A stretch of DNA of 64,000 bases, from NCBI GenBank assembly GCA_022822325.1, contig JAJEBW010000020.1:37818-101817 (forward strand), written 5' to 3'. Shown here piece by piece: positions 33,255 through 42,570 of the stretch (within the stretch, counting starts at the first letter, position 1; each line of letters starts with the position of its first letter). The DNA comes from Gemmatimonadota bacterium. Lineage in GTDB: Bacteria > Gemmatimonadota > Gemmatimonadetes > Longimicrobiales > Gaopeijiaceae. A program made the position numbers and the translations under genes. The notes beneath the pieces were generated by a model. That model was not told the DNA's origin. It was given only the letters and a program-made list of their open reading frames with translations, and made no database searches.

Positions 33255-35680
33255 CAGAACGACACCTCCAGACCGATCGTGGGCAGAATGGGAATCATCG
33301 ACACTCCGCTTCGCGTGGGCGGGCTGGAATCGTAGTCGAAGAAGTAGAAGAGCACATTCTTCTGATTGTACACATTGATGACGCTCAGGTACGGAGTCAT
33401 TGTCCCCCACCCCTTTTCGATCGTCTTGCGCAGCGACAGGTCCAGCCGGTGCCGCGCCGGATAGCGCTCCCCATTGCGCGGTCCCAGCACAACGGCATTC
33501 TCCGAGCCGCGATTCAGCCGGCCCTCCACCAACCGTCCATTGTGATAGTTGTAGCTCCCCAGCGCGCGCGTATAGGGCAGCCCGGTGCCGAAGTTCGCGC
33601 GGACGCCCATCTCGATGCCTCCCCACCAGTCGATCGCTCGCCGCAACACCAGGTCAACGTCCACCCGCCGGTCGAAGACGGGGGGATAGGTGATCAGCGG
33701 GTGCGGGTCGGTACCGACCCGGGTTTCGGGGAAGGTGCGGTCGGTCTTAAGGAAGGAGACCGCGAGCCAGCCGGTGGTCTCGCCGAGGTCGCGGCGGATG
33801 AAGAGGTCGGCGCCCCAGGCCATGCCATCGCCCGACACCAGATCGTCCAGGGGATCGTTGGGGTTCTCGGCCGCATTCTGCGCAATCACGCCATCGAAGG
33901 TTCGGTAGTAGCCCTCCAGCGAAGCGAACCAGGCGTCGTCTTCGCCGTGGAAGCTCTCGACCCCGAGCTGAATCTGGTCGGACTGAACGCGCGGCGCCTG
34001 GTCCCCCGCCAGCACCCACACATCGAGCCCGAAGGGGAACTCCTCGTCGCGCAGCGAGTGAATGAACTGGGTGTAGCGCCCCGCCGAGAGCCGAATCGCG
34101 GAGCCGCGGTCGCGCACGAATCGCTTGAGCGCGAAACGGGGGGAAAGGGTGCTGGACACCTCGCCGGCATCGGGCCGCCAGTGATCGAGGCGCAGGCCGC
34201 TCTCCAGGAGCCAGTCCCCGCCCGCATCCCAGTGGATCTGGCTGTACGCCGCCAGTTCGTCGCCGCTCCCCTCGTCGTCGTCGAAGATTGCGCCGCCCGC
34301 GCTGGCCAGGTTGTCGTAGTCGCGCCGGTTGCCGATCAGACCGGACTTCCAGCGCAACCGCGAGGTGGGCCGCCTTTCGATCATCGCCTCGACGGTCGCG
34401 CGCTGCACCCGGGTCGCGAAGTTGGCGTCGAAGTCCGCAAAGCGAAAATCCGAGGCGAAGCGCGACCACGCCGCCCGCACCGACATCGAGCCGCCGCCGC
34501 GCATCGGATTCGTCCACGATCCACCCGCCGCGTCGTTCCCCCACTCCCACTTCAGCCCGAGGGGAAAGTCCTCCACGCCGGTCAGATCCAGCACATCGCG
34601 TCCGGTGTAGCCGGTCAGGCGAATGCGATTGCCCCCGCGCGTCCATCCCTCGAAGACGGTCTGCAGGTCGTTCAGATGATAGGGAAACTCGGTGAAGGGA
34701 CTCAGCAGGACATCGAAGTAGGAGCGCCGTCCCGATACCCGCCAGCGGGAGTTCGCCAGCCCCAGCGCATTCTCGACCGCCCCGGGGAGCGATCCATCCA
34801 CCGCCGCGCGCGAGGCCAGGATGCTGATTCCGGCATCGACGCTCATAACTCCATCGCCCGCATCGGATTCCACCGTGAGCACCGACGAGACGCGTCCCCC
34901 GTATTCCGCGGGAAATCCCCCAGCCTGGAGCTCGGCCCGCGCCACCATGTCGGCGTTGAAGACCGAGAAGAGATTGCCCAGGTGGAAGGGATTGTAGATC
35001 GGAATGTCGTCGAGGAGGATCAGATTCTGGTCGGCCGAACCGCCGCGCACATTGAAGGCGGCCGAAAAGTCCGACACGGTGGTGACCCCGGGGAGGACCT
35101 CGATGGCGCGCAAGGGGTCGCTCTCGGCAATTCCGGGAATCGACTTGAGCTCGGCGCGCTCGATCTCCTGCACGGTCACCCCGGCCGTCTCCTCGAAGCG
35201 GGCCCGGACCCGGCTGCGCTGCGCATCGACGCGAAGGCCCTCGATCTGAACCGCCTGCCGCGCCAGAGTGATCTCGATCTCGGCCGCCGCACCCGCCGTC
35301 ACCGTCACCGGATCGCGGTGCTCGCCGAAGCCGAGGCGGCCGAGGGTGAGGATGTAGGGGCCGGGAGCGATGTCGCGGAAGACGAAGTAGCCGAGCCGGT
35401 CGGTCTCGGCGAAGGTGGCCCGGGTGGTGTCGGCGGCGGGGAAGAGGGTGGCGACGGCGCCCGCGACGGGAACGCCGTCGTCGGACCAGACGCGCCCCGT
35501 GAGACCTCCCTGCTGGGCGGAGGCGGGGGCGGGGAGGGCGGCCGTGGCCACTGCGGCGGCCGCGAGCGCGAGGATGGTGGCCGGGTGGGGCGGGATTCGG
35601 GGACCGCGCATGGCGGCAGGCCGTCGCAACCGGGGCGCGCGCTCCCTCTCCGACTCGATCGTCGTGGAAGTCGTCAACAC
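33254..35680 (-). CDS. TonB-dependent receptor with carboxypeptidase-regulatory-like N-terminal domain
   Basis: 808 residues. After a signal peptide ending in APASAQ comes a carboxypeptidase-regulatory-like Ig domain (GLTGRVWSDDGVPVAGAVATL...GYFVFRDIAPGPYILTLG). The plug follows with ELKSIPGIAESDPLRAIEVL and VRGGSADQNLILLDDIPIYNP. The barrel ends in a strand finishing LPTIGLEVSF. The aromatic C-terminal Phe is typical of outer-membrane barrels. A GTG at 35680 has GGGAGGGG six bases upstream; an ATG at 35611 has none but would give a more usual leader. Ligand unknown. Confidence 0.9.
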   Translation of the reverse strand: MLTTSTTIESERERAPRLRRPAAMRGPRIPPHPATILALAAAAVATAALPAPASAQQGGLTGRVWSDDGVPVAGAVATLFPAADTTRATFAETDRLGYFVFRDIAPGPYILTLGRLGFGEHRDPVTVTAGAAAEIEITLARQAVQIEGLRVDAQRSRVRARFEETAGVTVQEIERAELKSIPGIAESDPLRAIEVLPGVTTVSDFSAAFNVRGGSADQNLILLDDIPIYNPFHLGNLFSVFNADMVARAELQAGGFPAEYGGRVSSVLTVESDAGDGVMSVDAGISILASRAAVDGSLPGAVENALGLANSRWRVSGRRSYFDVLLSPFTEFPYHLNDLQTVFEGWTRGGNRIRLTGYTGRDVLDLTGVEDFPLGLKWEWGNDAAGGSWTNPMRGGGSMSVRAAWSRFASDFRFADFDANFATRVQRATVEAMIERRPTSRLRWKSGLIGNRRDYDNLASAGGAIFDDDEGSGDELAAYSQIHWDAGGDWLLESGLRLDHWRPDAGEVSSTLSPRFALKRFVRDRGSAIRLSAGRYTQFIHSLRDEEFPFGLDVWVLAGDQAPRVQSDQIQLGVESFHGEDDAWFASLEGYYRTFDGVIAQNAAENPNDPLDDLVSGDGMAWGADLFIRRDLGETTGWLAVSFLKTDRTFPETRVGTDPHPLITYPPVFDRRVDVDLVLRRAIDWWGGIEMGVRANFGTGLPYTRALGSYNYHNGRLVEGRLNRGSENAVVLGPRNGERYPARHRLDLSLRKTIEKGWGTMTPYLSVINVYNQKNVLFYFFDYDSSPPTRSGVSMIPILPTIGLEVSF

Positions 35681-35803
35681 CGGATTCCCCTCCCCAAACG
35701 CGGCTTCCCGGACAGACCCGGACAACCGGATTTCGCCGGACCATTCAGGACGCTGGGGAATCTACATGATTTGGCCGATGCGGTGGGCCGCCCCGGTCGA
35801 CGG

Positions 35804-35981
35804 CTAGCAGTCCGTGGATAATGCCGGGTGCGCCTGGGGAGCGGCGAGCCGCCGTGCCGGCAAGGAGCGCCGCAGCCCGAATAGCCCGGCTATTGGGGCA
35901 AGGTGCAACGCAGAGCGCAACGTTCCAGCGTGGATGCATCGCCGCTCGAACGCCGCTCGGTGTTTGTCCACGGGCTGCTAG
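35804..35981. mobile_element. MITE-like element with 18-bp terminal inverted repeats
   Basis: A 178-bp non-coding element. Its left end CTAGCAGTCCGTGGATAA and the complement of its right end CTAGCAGCCCGTGGACAA match at 16 of 18 positions. CTAG at both tips may be target duplication. It has no room for a transposase. It is inserted exactly beside the stop codon of the first propeller gene, between that gene and the receptor gene. The 15-bp right-end sequence TTTGTCCACGGGCTG recurs at 46823-46837. Confidence 0.75.
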
Positions 35982-37274
35982 TCATCGGGTCGCCGCGGCC
36001 GCCTCCAGCCGAACCAGCCGGACCACGCGCACCGCCGGGACACCCAGCTCGTCGGTCTCGACGAAGGCCATGAGCCCGTCCGGACCGAAGGCGGCGGGGA
36101 TCCGCAATCCGTCCGGCGACAGCGTCCCGATGTAATCCCCTTCCGGCGTCACGATGTCGATGGGACCGTCGTCGCCACCGGTCGGCCCCGTCCGCTCCAC
36201 CCAGATCCGATCCTCCCAGTCCACCCGAAGGCTCCGCAGGACCGGCACCTCGTCGGCAAAGTCCAGCGACTCCGCTCCCTCCCGCCTCCACCCGTCGGCG
36301 CCGCTGGCCGCCGACGCCGATGCATCCGGATGGATCTCCCGGTAGCGCTCCCGCTCGGCCTCCCGGATCGCTTCGGTTGCGCGCAGCGGCGCAATGGGGC
36401 GCTCGATCGCCCCGGTCACCTCGCCGCCGCGATCGATCAGCTTGACGCGGTACCCGATCGAATCGACCAGCGCCATGCGGCCGTCGGTCAGCAGATCGAA
36501 GGCGAGCGGCGGCTCGAAGGCGCGACCCGCGTAGAACACCCTTTCGGACGAGTTGCCCGATATGATCTCCGTGTCGGGAAGCTGCCAGGCGCGGTAAAGG
36601 ACCTCCGGCTCGCCGTCGAAGGGGAAGGGCAGAACCCACAGCGGACGACCCTCCTCTTCGGTCAGGGGGCCGCTCGCCGCCATGTTGCTCCAGTCCACCC
36701 GGAAGACCTGGGAGATCAGCAGCGCCCCGTCGGGGAAGACCGCCTCCGTGAGAATCATTCCCGTCCTCACGTCGATGCGCCGCCTGAAGCCCCCGTCCGG
36801 CTCCAGCAGATCGACGCGCCGGTCGAAGTTCCCCAACACGGTGTATGAACCGTCCCGCCCCACGAAGAATCTGTTGACGCTCTCGAACTCGCCGGGCCCC
36901 TCGCCGCGCCGGCCGATGGTGCGGACCAGCGAGCCATCCGGCCCAACCACGAAGATCCGGACGGCCTGGCCGTCGAGGATGTGCAGATTGGCCTGATCGT
37001 CGAAGTGGACCGAGAGTACGCTGCCGAAGGCGTCCCAGTCGCCGCCGGTCACCGACCCCACGGCGAAGACATCCTCGACGACCGCGTTCAGGGCCAGGTC
37101 GGGACCGTCCAGGGTTCCCGCAACCCCGGAGACGGCGTCCTGTCCCCCATCCCCGCAGGCGGCGAGGAGCGCGAGGGCAATGCAGACCGGGGGGAATGCA
37201 CAAATCCCGCTGCACCAGCCTGGGGCTGGCGGGGTGGCGCGGACGCTCAAGTGAAGCCCTGGCACTGAACTCAT
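35982..37274 (-). CDS. Six-bladed beta-propeller lipoprotein, paralog 1
   Basis: 430 residues. The signal ends at lipobox LALLAAC. The mature domain has repeated propeller blades with NHL-like phrases (ANLHILDGQAVRIFVVGPDG, GEGPGEFESVNRF, LLTDGRMALVDSIGYRVKLID) and ends VTPEGDYIGTLSPDG...VRVVRLVRLE. The family is annotated broadly as 6-bladed beta-propeller, without known ligand. Its ATG overlaps the stop of paralog 2 (ATGA). It is the most diverged of the set at the C-terminus compared with paralogs 2-4, and its stop abuts the MITE-like element. Confidence 0.85.
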   Translation of the reverse strand: MSSVPGLHLSVRATPPAPGWCSGICAFPPVCIALALLAACGDGGQDAVSGVAGTLDGPDLALNAVVEDVFAVGSVTGGDWDAFGSVLSVHFDDQANLHILDGQAVRIFVVGPDGSLVRTIGRRGEGPGEFESVNRFFVGRDGSYTVLGNFDRRVDLLEPDGGFRRRIDVRTGMILTEAVFPDGALLISQVFRVDWSNMAASGPLTEEEGRPLWVLPFPFDGEPEVLYRAWQLPDTEIISGNSSERVFYAGRAFEPPLAFDLLTDGRMALVDSIGYRVKLIDRGGEVTGAIERPIAPLRATEAIREAERERYREIHPDASASAASGADGWRREGAESLDFADEVPVLRSLRVDWEDRIWVERTGPTGGDDGPIDIVTPEGDYIGTLSPDGLRIPAAFGPDGLMAFVETDELGVPAVRVVRLVRLEAAAATR

Positions 37275-38485
37275 CCCGCCGGTTCCAGCGCCACCAGCCG
37301 AACCACCCGCACCGTCGGCACATCGAATTCGTCGCGGTCGATGAAGGCCATGAGCCCGTCCGGACCGAAGGCGGCCGGAGTGCGCAACCCATCCGGCGGC
37401 AGCGTCCCGATGTAATCCCCTTCCGGCGTCACAATGTCGATCGGACCGTCGGGTCCGCCCGTCGAATCCCGGCGCTCCAGCCAGATCCGGTCCTCCCAGT
37501 CCACCTCCAGACCGCCGATCACCGGCACCTCGTCGGCGAAGGCAAGCTCCTCCGCCCCCTCCCGCTCGACGCGGAAGTTCAGATCGAGTCTGGCAAGCCC
37601 TTCGAGGAGATCCGCGTTGAACTGCCGAAAGCGTTCCCGCGCGGCCTCCCGGATCGCGTCGTCGACCGCGAGCGGCGCAATCGGGCGCTCGATGGTTGCG
37701 GTCACGCTGCCGTCCAGTCCGATCAGCTTGACGCGGTAGCCGATCGAATCGACCAGGGCAAGACGGCCATCGGTCAGGAGGTCGTAGTAGAGCCCGGGCT
37801 CGAAGGCGCGGCCGGCACCTATGCGCATGACCTCGCCCGTGAACTCCGAATCCGTTTCGTCTTCGGGCAGGTCCCAGGCGGTGTAGAGAAGCTGGGGCTC
37901 GGTGCCGTCAAGGGGGAAGAGATAAATGGGACGGCTCGATTCCGCCTCCTCCTCGTCTTCGTCGTCCCCCCCCAGGATCGTGGCGGTGACCAGGCGGCCG
38001 TCGGGAAGCGCCATGTTGGCGATGATCTGTCCGGTCGTGAAGGGGTCGAGCGTGACGCGTTCCACGAACTCTCCGCCGGGTGCGAAGCGGTCGATCCGTC
38101 CGAAGGCCGTTACCGTGTAGGAACCGTCGCGCGCGACGATCAGCCTGCCGGCCTCATTGAGCTCGCCGGGTCCCTCTCCGGGCCCCCCGACCGTGCGGAG
38201 CAGCGAACCGTCGGGCCCCACCATGTAAATTCGCTGGGCCTGGCCATCGAGGATGTGCAGATTGGACGCGGCGTCGAAGGCCACCGTGGCCAATTCGCCG
38301 AAGGTGTCCCAGGCGTCGCCCGTCACCGACCCCACGGTGAAGACCTCCTCGGTGACGGCGTTCAGGGGAATGTCCTCGGCCGGGTCGCGGGGGCCGCCCG
38401 CATCGCCGCAGGCAACGAGGAGCGCGAGGGGGAAGAAGACAAGGGGGAAGCGGGCCCTGGCCCTGTGGGGAATCGTCGTTCTCAT
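37271..38485 (-). CDS. Six-bladed beta-propeller lipoprotein, paralog 2
   Basis: 404 residues from the ATG at 38485, which lies after AGGA with an eight-base spacer and gives a normal lipoprotein signal (lipobox LALLVAC). An upstream ATG at 38605 overlaps the stop of paralog 3 as ATGA and would add 40 low-complexity residues. Blades include SNLHILDGQAQRIYMVGPDG and LVDSIGYRVKLIGLDG, and the conserved ERPIAPLAVDDAIREAARER insertion. The last ~55 residues are essentially identical to paralogs 3 and 4. It is co-transcribed with the others. Role unknown. Confidence 0.86.
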   Translation of the reverse strand: MRTTIPHRARARFPLVFFPLALLVACGDAGGPRDPAEDIPLNAVTEEVFTVGSVTGDAWDTFGELATVAFDAASNLHILDGQAQRIYMVGPDGSLLRTVGGPGEGPGELNEAGRLIVARDGSYTVTAFGRIDRFAPGGEFVERVTLDPFTTGQIIANMALPDGRLVTATILGGDDEDEEEAESSRPIYLFPLDGTEPQLLYTAWDLPEDETDSEFTGEVMRIGAGRAFEPGLYYDLLTDGRLALVDSIGYRVKLIGLDGSVTATIERPIAPLAVDDAIREAARERFRQFNADLLEGLARLDLNFRVEREGAEELAFADEVPVIGGLEVDWEDRIWLERRDSTGGPDGPIDIVTPEGDYIGTLPPDGLRTPAAFGPDGLMAFIDRDEFDVPTVRVVRLVALEPAG

Positions 38486-38601
38486 GGGACTGGTCCTTGC
38501 TGTCGGGCTGGGCTTTTCCATTGGACTGGGCCTCTTGTTGGACTGGATTCCATGACGGCGGCCCCCGGCGCTACCGGGACTTGCGGTCCGGGGGGCGGGG
38601 C

Positions 38602-39846
38602 TCATCCCGCCGGTTCCAGCGCCACCATCCGGACGACCCGCACCGTCGGCACGTCGAACTCGTCGCGGTCGATGAAGGCCATCAGGCCGTCGGGGCCGAA
38701 GGCGGCCGGAGTGCGCAACCCATCCGGCGGCAGCGTGCCGATGTAATCCCCTTCCGGCGTCACAATGTCGATCGGACCGTCGTCTTCGCGGCCTGTGGGA
38801 CCCCTTCGCTCGACCCAGATGCGGTCCTCCCAGTCCACTTCGATGTCGGCGATGACCGGCACCTCCTCGGCGAAGGTCAGCCCCTCCGCGCCCTCCCGCT
38901 CGATCTGAATGGGGATGTTGGTCCGGTTGCCGCTCTCGATCAGTCCGGCGGTGGATGCCCGGTAGCGTTCCCGCGCCGCTTCCATGAGCGCCTCGTCGAC
39001 GGGAAGGGGCATGATCGGGCGTTCGATCGTTCCGGTCACGCTTCCGTCCAGGTCAATCAGCTTGATGCGGTAGCCGATCGAGTCCAGCACCGCCACGCGG
39101 CCATCGGTCAGGACGCCGTAGTCCAGCCTGGGCTCGTAGGCGCGGCCGGCCGCAAATCGCATGACCGTTACCCCGGAAGAGGATTCGCTGTCGATCAGGT
39201 CGTCGTCCCCTGCGGGCAACTGCCAGCCGGTGTAGAGCGTTTCGGCCTCCGAATCGTCCGGACCGAAGACGTAGATGGGACGCCCATCCACGGTCTCCTC
39301 CTCTTCTCCCATGCCCGAGATCTGGCTTGTCACCAGGCGACCGTCGGGGAGAGCCATGGCGCGAAAGATGATGCCCAGCGTGAACGGATCCGTGGCGATG
39401 TGCCGCACGAACTCTCCGCCGGGCGCGAAGAGGTCGATCGAAGCGAAGCCCAGCACCGTGTAGGAACCGTCGCGCGCGACCATCGTCTGGGTGACGTTGT
39501 TGAACTCGCCCGGTCCCTCTCCCGGTCCCCCCACCGTGCGCAGCAGCGAACCGTCGGGCCCCACCACGAGGATGTGATCCGCCTGGTTGTCGAAGATGTG
39601 AAGGTTGGCGTCGGCGTCGAAAGCCACGGAGCCGATCCTGCCGAAGGCGTCCCATGCGTCGCCCGCCACCGACCCGACGGTGAAGACTTCTTCGGTGACG
39701 GCGTTCAGGAGAATGTCCTCGGCGGGGTCGCGGGGGCCGCCCGCATCGCCGCAGGAAGCGAGGAGCGCGAGTGGGAAGAGGGCAAGGGGAAAGCGTGTGA
39801 TGACCGGGTGAGCGTTCGTCGTTCTCATGGGATTGGTCCTTTTCAT
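38602..39846 (-). CDS. Six-bladed beta-propeller lipoprotein, paralog 3
   Basis: 414 residues. The start lies in a duplicated 18-bp leader, so ATG codons at 39846 and 39828 each follow the same AAGGACCAATCCC sequence. Lipobox LALLASC. Propeller blades include ANLHIFDNQADHILVVGPDG and VLDSIGYRIKLIDLDGSVTG, then ERPIMPLPVDEALMEAARER. The C-terminus matches paralogs 2 and 4 almost residue for residue, while the middle has diverged. The stop overlaps a possible start of paralog 2. Confidence 0.86.
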   Translation of the reverse strand: MKRTNPMRTTNAHPVITRFPLALFPLALLASCGDAGGPRDPAEDILLNAVTEEVFTVGSVAGDAWDAFGRIGSVAFDADANLHIFDNQADHILVVGPDGSLLRTVGGPGEGPGEFNNVTQTMVARDGSYTVLGFASIDLFAPGGEFVRHIATDPFTLGIIFRAMALPDGRLVTSQISGMGEEEETVDGRPIYVFGPDDSEAETLYTGWQLPAGDDDLIDSESSSGVTVMRFAAGRAYEPRLDYGVLTDGRVAVLDSIGYRIKLIDLDGSVTGTIERPIMPLPVDEALMEAARERYRASTAGLIESGNRTNIPIQIEREGAEGLTFAEEVPVIADIEVDWEDRIWVERRGPTGREDDGPIDIVTPEGDYIGTLPPDGLRTPAAFGPDGLMAFIDRDEFDVPTVRVVRMVALEPAG

Positions 39847-39859
39847 GGGATTGGTCCTT
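39824..39859. repeat. Tandem 18-bp repeat over the start of propeller paralog 3
   Basis: Units 39824-39841 and 39842-39859 (.TCATGGGATTGGTCCTT) duplicate a ribosome-binding-site-plus-ATG segment, with a weaker third unit to about 39879. Related sequence is found at the start of paralog 2. Confidence 0.85.
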
Positions 39860-39904
39860 CGCCTTGGGGAATGGTCCTCTTCGCTTCACATCAGGCCGCG
39901 CCGT

Positions 39905-41164
39905 TCACTCCACCGGTTCCAGCGCCACCAGCCGGACGACCCGCACCGTCGGCACGTCGAACTCGTCGCGGTCGATGAAGGCCATCAGGCCGTCGGGACC
40001 GAAGGCGGCCGGAGTGCGCAACCCATCCGGCGGCAGCGTGCCGATGTAATCCCCTTCCGGCGTCACAATGTCGATCGGACCGTCGTTGGCCCCGACCAGG
40101 CCGGTGCGCGTCACCCAGATCCGGTCCTCCCAGTCCACCGCCAGACCGCCGATCACCGGCACTTCCTCGGCGAAGGTCCGGCCTTCGACGTCTTCCCGTT
40201 CGACCTCCATGCGTCTCCCGCCGGAGCTGAAGACCTGGGGGTTGCTGTTGCGGTACCGTTCGCGCTCCGCCTCCATGATCGCGTCGTTGACCATGAGCGG
40301 CGCGATCGGCCGTTCGATGGTTCCGGTCACGCTCCCGTCCAGCCCGATCAGCTTGACGCGATAGCCGATCGAATCGGTGACCGCCAGGCGACCGTCGGTC
40401 AGAACGCGGAATCGCAGGCCGGGCTCGAAGGCGCGCCCCGCGGACAGGCGAATCACGCCGGGCCCGCCCCCCTCGACGCCGCCGTGGTCGCCGTCTTCGG
40501 GAAGTTCCCAGGCGGTGTAATGGCGTTGGAAGTCGCCGCCGTCCAGGGGGAAGATCTCGATCGGACGACCGCCCTCTTCGGCTTCCCCGTCGCCCGACAC
40601 GATCCGGCCGAAGCGCATCACGGAAGCGGCCACGATCCTCCCGTCGGGCAGCGTGCGCGCCAGGGGGTTCAGGATCCCCGTGGTCATCGGGTCCATCGAG
40701 ATGCGCCGGTCGAAGGCGCCTCCGGGTTCGAAGAGGTCGATGGCCGTGATTCCGATCACCGTGTAGCCGCCGTCGCGCGCGACCTCCAGCGTCATGGGGT
40801 CCGAGAACTCGCCGGGTCCCTCGCCCGGTCCGCCAACGGTGCGGAGCAGCGACCCGTCCGGCCCGACCGCATGAATCCGCTTGGCCACGGCATCCAGGAT
40901 GTGCAGATTGGACTCGCCGTCGAAGGCCACCGAGTTGACGGAGCTGAAGGCGTCCCAGTCGCCGCCGGAAATCGATCCGACCGAGAAGACATCCTCGGTG
41001 ACGGCGTTCAGGACCCGGTCGGGGCCCTCCAGGCCGCCCGCGGCGTCGCCGACCGGTGCATTTCCCGCTTCGCCGCAGGCTGCAAGAAGGGCGAGAGGGA
41101 CGAGCGGCAGGAGGACTTGCGCTCGCATCGCAGCGGCTCCGCCGATTCCTGTCGAATTGGTCAT
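39905..41164 (-). CDS. Six-bladed beta-propeller lipoprotein, paralog 4
   Basis: 419 residues. The ATG at 41164 has GGGAGG six bases upstream. Lipobox LALLAAC. Blades include SNLHILDAVAKRIHAVGPDG, GEGPGEFSDPMTLEVARDGG and VTDSIGYRVKLIGLDGSVTG, with the conserved ERPIAPLMVNDAIMEAERER insertion. The C-terminal block is shared almost exactly with paralogs 2 and 3. It begins 98 bp after paralog 5 and appears to be in the same operon. Confidence 0.86.
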   Translation of the reverse strand: MTNSTGIGGAAAMRAQVLLPLVPLALLAACGEAGNAPVGDAAGGLEGPDRVLNAVTEDVFSVGSISGGDWDAFSSVNSVAFDGESNLHILDAVAKRIHAVGPDGSLLRTVGGPGEGPGEFSDPMTLEVARDGGYTVIGITAIDLFEPGGAFDRRISMDPMTTGILNPLARTLPDGRIVAASVMRFGRIVSGDGEAEEGGRPIEIFPLDGGDFQRHYTAWELPEDGDHGGVEGGGPGVIRLSAGRAFEPGLRFRVLTDGRLAVTDSIGYRVKLIGLDGSVTGTIERPIAPLMVNDAIMEAERERYRNSNPQVFSSGGRRMEVEREDVEGRTFAEEVPVIGGLAVDWEDRIWVTRTGLVGANDGPIDIVTPEGDYIGTLPPDGLRTPAAFGPDGLMAFIDRDEFDVPTVRVVRLVALEPVE

Positions 41165-41262
41165 TTTGGTCCTCCCTTTCCAGAGACCCGTGGTCCTTCG
41201 TCGGGGTCCGTGCTTGCCGGCCGCTCTGCCGACGTTGCCGTGGCGAGCCGATCGGCCCCCGG

Positions 41263-42570
41263 TCAATTCGCCGGTTCCAGCGACACCAGCCGCATTACCC
41301 GCACCGTGGGGAACTCGTATTCCTCGTCCAGCTCGATGTAGGCCATCAGGCCGCCCGGACCGAAGGCGTCGGGAAGCTCGATCGCATCCGGGGGAAGCGT
41401 TCCCAGGTAGGCGCCATCCGCGGTCAGGATGTCGATGGGACCGTCGTTGTCACCGTCTTCCGCCCTGCGCCGCGCCCAGATTCGGTCCTCCGCGTCCACC
41501 ATCATCGTGGAGAGCACCGGCATGACCTCGGGGAAGACCATTTTCTCGACCATGGCTTCGCTTCGTTCGCGCATCTCTTCCAGCGCCGCGGCAAACATCT
41601 CTTCCATGCCAGGCGGGATTCCCTCTGCCTCCCGCATGTCGACGTCCTGCATTCCCTCCCTCATCCTCGTTCGCGCGTTCTCCCGGATCGCCTCCGTCAC
41701 CGGCGCGGGCGCGAGCGGCCGCTCGATCGTTCCCGCAACGCTTCCATCCGGGCCAACCAGCTTGATGCGGTAGCCGATCGAGTCGAGCACCGCCACCCGT
41801 CCATCGGAGAGCGCACTCACCGCCAGGGGCGGGGTGAATGCCGGCCGCAGGCTGAAGTCCGTGCCCCCGGTCGAGACGCTCTGGGTCTCCACCGGCGGCG
41901 CGTTCCAGGCGCGGTAGAAGAGTTCGGGGGCGGAGCCGTCGAGCGCGAAGGCGTGAAGGTCGCGGAGATGATCGTCTTCCCCCTCCAGCGGCAGATCCGG
42001 GGAATCGTCGCCGGCCATGCGAATCCGGAAGCGCTGCGATTCCGAGAGCAGGCGGCCGTCGGCCAGCGGGAGCAGATCGGTCCCCGGCAGCAGCCCCGCC
42101 ATCATGTCCAGCGACGCGGTGGAGACAAACTCGCCGTCGGCGCCGAAGATCTCGAAGTTGCCCTGCGGAAACCCCATGTCGTAGATGACGACGCGCCCGT
42201 CGTTCAGAACCAGGGCGTCGGTTGGCGACGACACCTCGCCGGGACCTTCCCCCTGAGAGCCCAGGGTGTGCAGGAGGGCGCCGTTCTCGTCCACCACCAC
42301 GACCCGCATCGCCTGCGCGTCGAGGATGTGCAGCCTTCCCCCGGCGTCGTAGTCCAGCGCGGTGATCCGGCCGAAGGTCTCCCAGTCCTCGCCCGCCATC
42401 GCGCCCGCGGTGAAGACCTCCTCGACGACGGCCTCCAGGGGGATGTCCTCGGCGGGATTGCGGGGGGCGTCGGCCCTGTCGCTCGCGTCGCCGCAGGCCG
42501 CGAGGGCCAGGATGAGCGCGGCCACGGAAAGCGATTCGGTCGTGCGAGGCCGCGAAGACTCGGTCGGCAT
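41263..42570 (-). CDS. Six-bladed beta-propeller lipoprotein, paralog 5
   Basis: 435 residues and the first gene of the array. The ATG at 42570 has GGAGG eight bases upstream. Lipobox LILALAAC. It is the most divergent member, with a longer insertion in the usual place (ERPLAPAPVTEAIRENARTR followed by about 40 helical Glu/Met-rich residues, GMEEMFAAALEEMRERSEAM). The end VRVMRLVSLEPAN is recognisably the same but not identical to paralogs 2-4. It diverges from the S9 peptidase gene across a 359-bp control region. Confidence 0.86.
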   Translation of the reverse strand: MPTESSRPRTTESLSVAALILALAACGDASDRADAPRNPAEDIPLEAVVEEVFTAGAMAGEDWETFGRITALDYDAGGRLHILDAQAMRVVVVDENGALLHTLGSQGEGPGEVSSPTDALVLNDGRVVIYDMGFPQGNFEIFGADGEFVSTASLDMMAGLLPGTDLLPLADGRLLSESQRFRIRMAGDDSPDLPLEGEDDHLRDLHAFALDGSAPELFYRAWNAPPVETQSVSTGGTDFSLRPAFTPPLAVSALSDGRVAVLDSIGYRIKLVGPDGSVAGTIERPLAPAPVTEAIRENARTRMREGMQDVDMREAEGIPPGMEEMFAAALEEMRERSEAMVEKMVFPEVMPVLSTMMVDAEDRIWARRRAEDGDNDGPIDILTADGAYLGTLPPDAIELPDAFGPGGLMAYIELDEEYEFPTVRVMRLVSLEPAN

